NCBI GenBank assembly: GCA_024734555.1
Contig: JANPWX010000247.1
Location: forward strand, 2,296,907 to 2,360,906
DNA from: Trochalopteron elliotii
Taxonomy: Eukaryota > Chordata > Aves > Passeriformes > Leiothrichidae
Direction of reading: 5' to 3'
Length of the DNA stretch: 64,000 bases
The notes below the pieces were generated by a model, which was not told where the DNA came from, searched no databases, and was given only the letters and a program-made list of their open reading frames with translations. Shown in pieces: positions 37,980 through 48,520 of this stretch (position 1 is the first letter of the stretch; each line of letters begins with the position of its first letter). Both the position numbers and the translations under genes were made by a program.

Positions 37980-38215
37980 AATTAGAAATAAACCAGGTTT
38001 ATTTGCTTGTTTGAATGGCAAAGCATTCCTCCTTTGAATCATGAATTAATGAACTATTTTCCATAATATTACGTCAAGAGACCTTTCTTTGCTTAGATAA
38101 ACAATTAGATAAGCACATTAAGCTCCAGAATACTGAAGTTACCTGTCATGACCCCAAATAGATGCATGTGGTTCTTTAAATACACATTATGTCTCCTTAA
38201 GTAATTTCAATTTAG
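37980..38215. other. Candidate conserved non-coding element
   Basis: This AT-rich unique stretch holds a dense set of motif-like words: CATGAATTAATGAAC, TTTGCTTAGATAAACAATTAG and TTAAGTAATTTCAATTTAG (homeodomain- and forkhead-like). It has no open frame of note and no simple repeats. The call is compositional and needs comparative data. Confidence 0.22.
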
Positions 38216-38644
38216 GTATGTCCCTATTCTTAGGATATATTGAAGGCAAGTTACCACAGAACTTGTGGGTCAAGTTCCAATGTCTACATGAGATGGAATG
38301 AGCACAAGTGGCACAGCAGAAAAATGAAGAGTTCTGTGGGTGACTGTGGAGAGGTCAGTCTGGATTTCACTGACAGAATGAGGCAATGAGATTTCCACAG
38401 CATGCCAGGTTTTTTTCTGCTGGTCTTTATCCTACTGTAATTAGACATATTGTTCAGGTGAGCAAATCCTAGGTACTTTCATTGTGAACAACACTAAACT
38501 TGATTCACTTCCTTCTGGCTGATCTGAACACAAAGCAGGTGAGTTTTTAATTTACTGCTACACTGATGATGCATCAGCTGCTTTTCTTTTTCTTTCCCAT
38601 TAATTTCTGTGGAGCTTTCACTAAGCTTTCTGGGCATTTAAGGT
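38216..38644. other. Unannotated sequence
   Basis: No gene or identifiable repeat is seen. Confidence 0.6.
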
Positions 38645-38710
38645 TGTTTTTTTTTTGTTTTGTTTTGTTTTGTTTTCCTGGTTGCTGTTGTTGTTGTTTT
38701 GTTGTTGTTT
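38645..38710. repeat. Simple repeats (TTTTG)n and (GTT)n
   Basis: A T run followed by TTTTG units (38645-38676) is separated by CCTGGTTGC from GTT units (38686-38710). It is low-complexity G/T sequence of the same general type as that at 40.1-40.3 kb. Confidence 0.93.
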
Positions 38711-40127
38711 CTTTTAAAGACTTTTTTCCTTTATAAAGTTTTTGATTTTCTTGGGTGATTTTTTTTTGTATTGTTGAGGGGTTTGTTTGGGTTTTTTTAT
38801 CTTTTACAGCTCTTAACGTAACACCTTAAGTAATTGCTGTACTCTATTTAATTGGAATGACAAACGATATAAAGTTAATTAACAAAAAAAAAAGTCCACT
38901 GGAGGGCAAGTTAGCAGAATGGTAGAGAAGTCATGATTTACAGTATTTGCACAACTTTCTTTATAAAGCAATTGCTCTTCATTATGATAAAGCCAGGAGA
39001 GCAAACAGAAAAAAAAATGTGTTGCATTAGTAAACAATTAATGAGCATTTGTAGCTGAATGGAACCCACTTTTATGTATTATTTCATTAAAAGTTTACAG
39101 GATCCATGAAACCAGAGAATAAATAAAGGTAATGATTTCAAGGTAATGGTCTCCTAGGGGGCATGAATATTGAACAAATATGTTAGTCTGGCCTACTTAC
39201 TCAAGCCTTAAAACCAGGGCATTTTATACCCTAATTTTTCTACTCTTTCATTGAAAGTTCAAAGTGTGCTATTAGATAAAAGAGAAATGGGCACAGGTAT
39301 TTCAAATTTAGCATTAGGGCTATATCCTTTATTGAGGCTTAACATGAGCTCACTTTTTCTGTTAAATCCCCCACAATTTAAATCCTTTTTTCCATTGTGA
39401 AGGATAGCTCTTTGTGTCCTTGAAGAAAGTAGCAAATCTTTTGTAGAAGTTGATGACTTCTGACAGAGTGATCAGCATTTTTTTGGCTGTGTATCAAACC
39501 ACACTTTTATTTGGCAGTTTTCCATCAAGGCTGCACCTCCAGTCCTGGTTCTTGCATGCACACTTAGGTGACAGGAAGGCTTTTCATCCTCTTTATCATT
39601 GTTTCACATACTTTGCATTCTTAGGCAGACTTAGTTGGCAGCTTCATTTCACCTGCCAGAAAGGTTTGATAATGTTGATAGTTTCAACACAATGCTGCTT
39701 TGTTTTTCTCTTATGTAATGAAAATGTCATGTAACTAATGGGTACAGAGACTGAAAGGACAGCTGGAGCTTGTGTAAAGAAAAGTTCCTATGAGGATCTT
39801 TGCAATTTCAGGATGTTTCTTTAATTTAGCATTCTACATATGTACAGAAGCAGCCACTGATGTTAATTTTCTTGTTGTGTCCTTTTATTCCTGGTTGTCT
39901 GCCTGTATTCATCTGTTGGTTCTTGTATCACATTTAGATTCTAAAAGTTTTGGGAACAAAACTGCCTCAGTTTTGTGTTCCTGTGGGGTCCAGTGCAAAG
40001 GAGTGCTGGTTCTTGGCTGAGCTTCTTAGAAACAAGAACTGTGAGAAAATAATTGTCAGGTTTCTAGTAAACCTCTGCTGCTGCTTTACCGTTCCCATTT
40101 CTAAGTATATCCAACAAGGTCTAAATT
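38711..40127. other. Unannotated sequence
   Basis: No gene or identifiable interspersed repeat. The part 38870-39130 (AAAGTTAATTAAC, GTAAACAATTAATGAGC) has enhancer-like motif content like other AT-rich stretches here. Frames at 39450-39734 and 39790-40020 carry no recognisable domain. Confidence 0.55.
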
Positions 40128-40328
40128 GGTGGTGGTGGTTGTTTTGTTTGGTTTTTTTTTTTTGTTTTGTTTTGTTTTGGTTTTTTTGTTTTTGTTTTTG
40201 TTTTTTGGTTTTTGTGTTTTTTTGTTTTGTCTTGTTTTGTTTTGTTTTTTTATTGGTTTTTGTTTTTTGGTTTTTTTGTGGATTGTTTTGGTTTTGGTTT
40301 TGGTTTTCGGTATGGTTTTTTTTAATAG
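40128..40328. repeat. Long G/T-rich low-complexity tract (TTTTG/TTTTGG)n
   Basis: About 200 bp consist almost only of T and G on the plus strand, with TTTTG, TTTTTG and TTTTGG units; the last part (40284-40310) is four TTTTGG-like units. It opens long artificial frames on both strands (F/V/L/C-rich on plus, K/T/N-rich on minus), which are not genes. GG pairs in register could support weak two-tetrad quadruplexes. Confidence 0.95.
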
Positions 40329-41147
40329 GCTATAAACTGTCAATTGCTTTATCACTTTTATCAAAGTTCCACTTGAATTTGATAAAAATTGTTTTAATCA
40401 GTGTGAGTGTGGTCACAACAAGTGTTCAGGTAGAGTACTCTGAACATGTGAGTGTTATTTGTGGCCTTACCACCAGGTTAGATATCTTGCACATCTGTGA
40501 AATGAACATGTACACAATTATTGGATTATTGAACAATGAGGGGCTACTCAAGGACATTCTAGGCTGAGAAATCACCTGAAGGAAGTTTGAACAAGAGATA
40601 TAGAAGATGTGTAAAATCCTGTGAATACTCAGAATGGAAATGCCAGTGATGATTGAAAGTTAATTCAAATCTAAACCAAACTTCTGTGTTAATTAAATTG
40701 AGCTGGAGGACTTGTGTGGACTGGATAGATCCTTCTGAAGAAGACTTAATACATTAAAAACATAAAAGGAAGCTAACAGGAAGATGATGAACTTCCCAAA
40801 ACCACAAGGACTGCTTTTAACATTCTTTTGAAATGGGAAGCCACCTTCTACATACTGATTCATTCTATATGATCTGGTTTGCACTTTATTTTTAGTTTAG
40901 TAGTTGGATGAATTTGAATGGGCAGCTCTTTCCCAACTCTCTGATACATCTAGGTTTGTATCCAAAGAAAATGAATGAAAATTCTTTCTGTTTTTATGAA
41001 AAAAGTACCTCTTAAGAGGATCTGTAGACAAATGCTGCTCATCTGAAATGTTGAAATTTTGCCAAAATATAGCTTAAATTTTACAGAATTTAGGAGATTT
41101 TTTGGTTTGTGTTTAGGCAGAGAGACTGCCTTCCTTGTGTAGAGGCA
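40329..41147. other. Unannotated sequence
   Basis: No gene or identifiable repeat is seen. Confidence 0.6.
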
Positions 41148-41176
41148 GTATTGCTTCACATTCTGTGAAGCAATAC
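41148..41176. repeat. Perfect inverted repeat (13-bp arms, 3-nt loop)
   Basis: GTATTGCTTCACA at 41148-41160 and TGTGAAGCAATAC at 41164-41176 are exact reverse complements around TTC. A second small stem, GGCAG/CTGCC, lies just upstream at 41116-41130. The tight loop makes this an efficient snap-back structure. No function is implied. Confidence 0.92.
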
Positions 41177-44100
41177 AATTTATGTCTTTACTTTTCCCTA
41201 CTGGAAATGTGACTAGCTTGTTACACCTGGAAGAAAGATTAATGGAATTGGAAGGGCATGAACATGGTAAAGGATCTCTGTTTTCTCCGAAATTGAAGCT
41301 CCCAGATATTTCTTGACGAAGCATATGAATGTATAAAGTAAATTAAAACTGAGACCAACTTGGACAAGTATCAAACATGAATCATTTGGTGTTTCTTCTT
41401 AATAAGGAGTGTCAGTTCTTTCTTCTCTTTATTTTATCCAGTTCATCAGGGCAAACCAGCCTGCAGATCTTTGCAGTAACATACAGAAAAATTTCCAACC
41501 CCAAAGACTGTGTCAATTCAAACAGCACTTTTACAAGCACAGTGACAACCCATTGCACTTCTTTAGAGAGTTCATTTTTGGTGTCAGTTATAGCATCATA
41601 ATGTGCACTGTATTATTGTTCTACTTAGTGAATTGCTGATGTGTATAATGATGCACCTGTTAGTCAAGAAATCCCTCAGAAGCCAAACGATGCTATTAAA
41701 TTGACATACTCACACAGAGCCAGAACTGTCAGGATGTTTCCTCTGCATTATGCAATATTTTCTGCTTTATGGCCATTAAAGACAATAATAAAACAGCTGT
41801 TGCTGAGTGTATGTTGTCAAATATCAGTGAAAAACACTGAGATGATGATAACAATGTGATGCACGGTGCAGTAGCTAAGGATGGGTCAGTGTTTTTATTA
41901 TTAACCCTGTTTTTTTCTCCTTTGCATATATATCTTTGCCCTAGGCAGGAACTTTCCAGTCAGCAAATAAGTCCTGGAACAATGACCAACTTTTGTTTTT
42001 GCAAAATTTTCAATAAATATATCCAGACTTGATTCATTTTCTGGAAATAAAGTATAATGGCAAACTGCCAATAAATTTTGCAGCTTTGTGGGTCTACCAC
42101 TGGTGCTGAGAAATGTTCTGACTTCTGTGTCTCTGAAGGTGAAGAAAGAGGCTAGACAGACATTCAGAATATCTTCAGTTGCAGCAGCATAAGGAAGTTA
42201 TTTAATACATATTTTTCCAAGAACACTCAAGCATTAGGAAACCTTTGAGCTTTTTCCCAAACTCCTGTATATCTCTTGGTTGGTCAAGTTTGGGATGAGG
42301 CTGCCAGCCATCCTGAGGAAGATACCAGGATCTCTACAAGCTGTCTGGCTCTGCTTGGAAACTTTTCCACTGATAAGGCAAAGGGAATAAATGATCCTCT
42401 GAGACCTGTTCACAGCACAGGTCCCAGTATGATGGAGATTGTGCTTCAAGCACCAGAGGTGTGAAAGCCTGGTCTCCACAGATGGCCCAGGAACACTCCT
42501 ATGGAGAAGAAATGTCAGTAGGAGAAATCATGACCTTGAATGCCATTCTATGGAGCCATGGGGTGTTTATCACTAGCATAATATCAGGATTACAAGTATT
42601 ATTTTAAGACAACTCAAAGAGATATAAATATATTACTTCTTTATGCAAGTAATGGTAGTGACATTTTTTCTTGTGTAGCAGACACATAAAAAATACTGTC
42701 CTTCAGAAATGTTTTAGTACTTTCTCCTGCCCTTACAGATAAGTCATACAGATACATAATATTTACAAAAGATTGATGGAAACCAATTATGCTAAGTTCC
42801 ACTTCAGGGCTCTAGAACAGGACCATGCCTCTCTCTTTAGATCATGACTCAGCATCCTGATTGGTTTAATGATCACTTCTTAAGATAAAGAACAGGTTAT
42901 AATTGGAATAAGACCAGACAACAGAGAAGAATGAAGGATTAAATATTTTTTGACATAATATGACTTCCCCTTGTTTTTAAGAGAGGGAAAAACTGGACTA
43001 GATTGACAGAAAAGCCCTTGGAGAGATTTTCCAGCTAAACAAACACAAGTTCTGTTACCACAACTGTTTCATCTGGCTTCAGATTAGGAAAAAAAAGGTT
43101 TCTGAAATACACAAGAATCTGCACATGGTCTCATTTGCACCTTGATTCAGGCAGAGGCATCTCTTGTCATCAGACCATAACATAGATGTAGTAGCAAACA
43201 TGGCAAATTCACCTGACTGACAGTATCTGTGACAAACTGATCCATGACACATAATCCAGATGATATTTCAATGTTTACAAGGAAAAGAGGGGAAGAGCAC
43301 TACATGGGTTACATTATATATCAGAAAACATGGTGATAATGAGAGATGTGCTGTGCTCTGTCTTGTGAAGTTAGCTGAGATGATTGGTAAAGCTGAGAAA
43401 CCACTGTGATGAGCTCCTGTCTTGAACTATACATCACAGCTCAGCTGTATAAAACACAGTTTGAAATTAGATTTAGTGTTTCAGGACAAATATTAGAAGG
43501 ATACCATTTCAATGATTGCACTGAACATACTGTAAAATAAGGAAAGGGTTCTTAACTTCTAGGGAAAAGAAATTCAGTGTAAATTATTTCAGTTCAACTA
43601 TACTTTGCATAATGAAGCAGCCAGTTGTATATCATGCTGAATCTTCTCCTTACTTCCATCTCCAAAATAGGTTATGCATTCACTGGAAATATGAATTAAC
43701 ATTTGTTTAAATATCGGTCTTGGCCCCTAAATGAGTTGTCAGTGGCAAATAATCTGATTAAATGATTAGAAAGGCTTTTTTCAGGAATTTCATGTTAGAA
43801 CATATATATTAGACTGTCTTTTCTGATTACAGCAATTTTGCAGTTTTAGATTTCTGAAAACTTCAAGTAGATAATCTAACATTTCCCAGCACAAATCCCT
43901 GTCTGAAGGGGAATGGATAAAATTTATTAGTAAGGGCACATCATTAGCTACAAAAACACCCCCCAATCCTAAAGCCTTCTTGTAAACCCAAAGATTTATC
44001 GGCAGAAGATGAGGTTATTTGAGAAAACAGTCTCGAATGTCACAAACTCAAGAAAATCCTAAAGGCAGAATAAGATGCAAGGAGATACTGTTTGAAGCAG

Positions 44101-46024
44101 TCAGTGATTCAAGAGCTGATGCCCTGAGCAGTGATAGTTGGGCATTTGTAGAAGTCAAATGTCATCATGACAGGTAGGAAATTTATTTGGTCATCTCTGA
44201 TCCAGGTTCTGTATTTCTGCAATAAATTAAAACTTATCCTTCATGTGCATGTTTTGCAATATTTGGTGTAGAGGGTGATATTCTTCAATGACAGAGAATT
44301 CCTCTTCTACTTTTGCTTTCATTCCAACACTTGTAAATGGATAAAGTTGCTGAATGCATCCTCCTTGCTGTCAACCTGTAATTAAGTGTGAAATCATCAT
44401 CTTACAGAGTGAGCTCTTTGCTGTTAGAGATTTGCTTCCTTGCACTTTGAAGTACCTCTAGCAAGATATGTCCCTTTCAATAGCTTCTGTTCTCATCTGA
44501 CTTTCTCAAAATGCCTCACAACATAATTTATCTTCAAAGTGTGATATTGCCATTATAATCCTTTTCAACCTACAGTGAAATATTTGCTATTCAATAAACT
44601 GTTCTCTAAATTTGTAGATACTGTTCAATTCCATGCATTGTGTTCACTTAGCATTAAATTCTTTCTTGGAAATGTAATTAATAGCTTATGAATTCTAGGA
44701 ATAAAAGTGGTAAAAGTAAATAAAACAGTGAGTGATTTAACTGGTTTATATAACTTGTCAATCTAATTCATCTCATACCGTAACAACAGGACAGCAACAA
44801 CTGAGCTGGTGCTAGAGATGTGGACAAAACCAAACCCCTACTTTCTTTCAGTCCTGCAGTGTAGACCTGGCTTCAGGCTGGGATGACATCTAGTCTATCT
44901 CCCAACCTCCCAAACCACCTAAAAGCTATAAGGACTATAAATATTTACCTCCAGAAGGTGAAGGTGAAAAGAGTGTCAATGTTTCATTGTACAATAAAAA
45001 ATTGTTACCCTGTAGGCAGCTCCAGAGTTACCAGTTGAGACCAGCATTTGTTTTACACAATGATTAAAACAAACAGTGTGAGCAAGATGTATAGAACAAT
45101 ATGTATTAGCCTTCCAGAAAATGAGCTAATGAAAAGAAGACTTGTCCTTTAGGAAAAAAGGTTGACAAGCGGAAGAGTGTCCAAAAACTGAGCTATAGAC
45201 AGTCTAATGTAACATATTTCTGCATGAGACCTGAAAAATTTTGCTGTTCTATTTGACTTAAATATTTCTGAACAGAGATAGTATGGAATGTTCCAAAAGG
45301 TGTCTGATGAAACTGATCCCAGATTCTGATCCTGATTGTGCCTTGGGCTTTTGTTTTTGTGCAGCCAGCTGTCTTCTGCATGGAAGTTTGATCATGAAAG
45401 AACTCAGAAAGAGGCTAGGAATAAAGGAGAAAGGTTCAAATGTCTCTGTGTGTCATTGTTATGCGTTGTATTTAGCTCAGGTTTGATTCTGGGGACTATG
45501 AATTTGATGTGAATGTGAGTCAGCTAGATTTTGTCAAGATGTAGCCCAGAAATCATGAGAAACTAGGAATTAGGAAATTGCATCAAAAAGAAAAATGGAG
45601 ACTGAAATAGTTTCATTATTTTTTTGGTGATTATATAAATCACAAGGCTTTCTGATTAGCACTGAAATCAGGAGAGAATCTAAACTCTTCTCCTTAGTGC
45701 TCATGTTGAAGCATTGCCTAAATATGGAGCTCCGTATATGGTTTTTTTTAATAGCAGAGGTTAGATATAAAGATTTTTTTAAAGAATAAGTTAGATACTG
45801 CTTATTAAAACCACTGATAAACCAAAAGTTCCAGATCTTGAATTCCATTCAGGTGGTACTTAAAAATACACTCAACAAATATAGTAAAGATAAAGCTTAT
45901 TATTTTTACAAGAAAAATGTGACAAAATATTGAGCAGAACATGCATGACTAAACCTTGCAAGTTAAAGTACTGACCAAACAGACCTATAGCTACTTTGAT
46001 AATGGTTTGTTTATCATGTTGTAA
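41177..46024. other. Unannotated sequence
   Basis: No gene or identifiable repeat in nearly 5 kb. The stretch 42235-42500 is GC-richer than its surroundings (GAGGCTGCCAGCCATCC, CAGCACAGGTCCCAG) and is open on both strands for 60-80 codons without a recognisable domain. It may be a decayed repeat. Confidence 0.55.
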
Positions 46025-46215
46025 AGAAATGACTCGTTGACCTCATGGCTCGTGCTTTCCTGGCCACAATGTTTGCTGCCAAAATCATTTAGCCCTTTAT
46101 TATAAGCCATTTCAGGCAATTTATCAGATGCAAAATGGAAATCTTAATCTCCATATGGGTAATTTATAATTTTTCTTGCCTCATAATGAAAGGTGCATTT
46201 TTTAAGAAGGAAATT
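46025..46215. other. Candidate conserved non-coding element
   Basis: The stretch has no simple sequence or repeat similarity and is dense in motif-like words: ATGACTCGTTGACCTCATGG, CTTTATTATAAGCC, GGCAATTTATCAGATGCAAA and GGGTAATTTATAAT. This is the texture seen in deeply conserved vertebrate enhancers. There is no coding frame of note. Inference only. Confidence 0.25.
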
Positions 46216-47144
46216 TACTTAGAACAAGTCAGAAGTTGAGAAATACTTCAGTTTTAACCCTTTCAGCATCTAGAATTACACACTCAGCAGGTAAATTCAT
46301 AGACCTCTAAATTACAAGAAGAGCTGATCCAAATGTATAAAATATATGATGCATCCATATAAAATATATCTTAATAATTTATATGTCTAGAATGGGCTCA
46401 TATATTACTTAGTTTAGAAGAAGTGAATATTTGTAAAATGCTGGACGACCCTTTCCAAATTTCCATTTTTTCCCCCACATATACTGCTTCAAAATCAGTT
46501 ATAAAGGCATCTTATTTTTGTGGCTCCTAAATACAAGCATGACTTCCATAAATTAGAAATACCCTGTAGGGAAACTTCTTTTCAAAGAAGTAATTTTAAT
46601 TATTTACAGTGAGAACCCATTTCAAAAATCTGCAAAACCAATTAGAAAGAATTTTGGCCAGAATGGATTTAGCAGTGGACTGCTAAGCCTGTTCTTGTGA
46701 GGGTGCTCTGAAGGGTTGTCTGATGCTTTCAAAACAGATACAGAACTCTTGCAAGTCTAAGGCTTGGAGTTCAGGAGTCTAAGGCACCTCCTTGTTGTCT
46801 CCAAGTGAGGGGAAAATTTGCCTCATCCTGATCCATGTATCATGGGCGTGTCCCAGTCAAAGGTCATGTAACACACCCTAGTCCACAAGCAGGGACAATT
46901 ATTTCCCACACTGTCAGTAGCATGGAAGCCATTATTTGGCTGTTGAGCCTGTCCCACAGAGGAAAGAACTGGAAACGAACCTGTGATGTGGAAAATACAG
47001 CTTCCAGCACAATTTCAGGGACATGGAAAGGCTGAGAAAGGAGTCAAAAGTAAAAACGTACTAGGCTCTGATGTAAGGGATGTCTTTCCTTTACAGTAGA
47101 GCCTAGTAAATCTATGCAGGACACACCTGCCTATATATATACTT
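46216..47144. other. Unannotated sequence
   Basis: No gene or identifiable repeat. A TCAAAGGTCA word (46857-46866), the extended half-site type bound by orphan nuclear receptors, is present, but a single site of this length is expected by chance. Confidence 0.55.
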
Positions 47145-47196
47145 ATATTTAACTATATATATATGTATATATATGTATATATATATAGTTAAATAT
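47145..47196. repeat. AT-rich near-palindrome containing a (TA)n microsatellite
   Basis: The 52-bp block reads nearly the same on both strands. ATATTTAACTATATATA at 47145-47161 is mirrored exactly by TATATATAGTTAAATAT at 47180-47196, with the exact match continuing inward for three more bases and TATGTATATATATG-type sequence in the middle. It can extrude as a cruciform or hairpin. AT-rich palindromes of this kind tend to be unstable in replication. Confidence 0.92.
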
Positions 47197-48476
47197 ATCT
47201 TCAATACAAAATTATTAGCAGCTGTCTTTATAAATGCAATGTATATACTGAGTACTCACTGCATTTTATTCCATCCCTGAGACCATTTTCTTCTTGCTGG
47301 CTGCCAGCTTCAGGACTCTGATTGCTTTATAGCAATTGCACACCACTTTTACTACACCGACAAAAGCAAAGTTTCTATAATTTCCTCTTAGCAAGGTCAG
47401 GTTCCTATATGCCTGTATGCAAGGTTATAGGTATGCCTGTATTAAGTGGGAAATCTTACCCTTCCTTGTACTAATAACCAATATATTAGTCTGTAATAAA
47501 TGCAAATTATTCCTATTGTTAACCTAACTATTAAAAAAATCATAAATTAGAAAATAAATGTCAGACTATCTTAAATAAGAATACAAATGTTAGTTCTGGT
47601 ACTTTTTTTAAAGCAAAAAGGTCAAGAGCTCTTTTTGAGGTATTACAAGATATATAAAATTATATTTTTAAAGTTACTGGATGCTCTACGTTAATTTTTG
47701 TTCCTTAAAAATGATGTCTGAAAGATTCAGCTAAAGTGGCACTACAGAAAATGTTGGAAATGTGTATTTTGAGGGAAATTTGCATGACTTATTAAATTTG
47801 CCTGTTCTTTTGCAATTTTCTACCCAGTTCTCTCTAAAGTTATAGCATGGGATAATGAGTAATTGGCACATCTGTTCATCAACAGTATTTTGTTTGGAAT
47901 GGATGAGTGTTAAAATATTTGTTCAAATAAATCTGGGCAATGGCATGGTTAGAGAGGGTGTCCACACATCAGACAGTTTGCTCTATAGGTCTATTCTATT
48001 TATCTGCAGATGACTGAAATTTGGAGAACTTAGCGAAGACAAGAAATTCTGGAAGGATAAAAGCAGGAATGGGGAAAAGGAGAAGTATTGCAGTGCTAAA
48101 ATGTATAGAAACTTAGGTGAACTGAGGACCTTGGGGACAAACCACGGTTTTCCTTGTGTGCAGAGTTTTTGTTTTTTTTTCTAAAAGCTTGGTAAAAAAT
48201 AACGTAACACAGATAGTGGAGCATCAAGATTTCTTAAAGTGATTTGTGTATTTTCTGCTAATGGTCTATTTTAAAAATATATACAGAAACTTGGCAAACC
48301 CTTCTTGTAGCCTATCAGTTGTGAGACAGGGAATCAGAAGATGATACACTTGAGGAGAGAGCTGTCTTCCACTCATGCTATGTCCCACAGTGCTGGTGGT
48401 CCAGTGCCAGTGTTTCCTGAAAGCAGCCTAGTTAATGCATCTGTCTGGTTCTGCTCCAGTAATACATCTCAAGATT
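47197..48476. other. Unannotated sequence
   Basis: No gene or identifiable repeat is seen. Confidence 0.6.
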
Positions 48477-48520
48477 AAAGATAAAACTGTAAGCGTTGAC
48501 AAGCGTACAGTTTTATCTTT
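48477..48520. repeat. Perfect inverted repeat (15-bp arms, 14-nt loop)
   Basis: AAAGATAAAACTGTA at 48477-48491 is exactly complementary to TACAGTTTTATCTTT at 48506-48520, with AGCGTTGACAAGCG between. The loop itself contains GCG twice. Of the non-microsatellite hairpins in the window this has the longest perfect stem. The stem is shorter than a typical microRNA precursor. Confidence 0.92.

Noticed and set aside
40101..40364. K/T/N-rich minus-strand frame
   Set aside because: It is the reverse reading of the same G/T tract.
39950..40567. Longest plus-strand open frame (205 codons)
   Set aside because: Most of it is the G/T low-complexity tract, which has no stop codons in this frame. The product is an F/V/L/C homopolymer-like string.
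48477..48520. Hairpin as a microRNA precursor or a bacterial-type terminator
   Set aside because: The 15-bp stem is too short for a typical precursor, and the setting is a vertebrate genome without adjacent genes.
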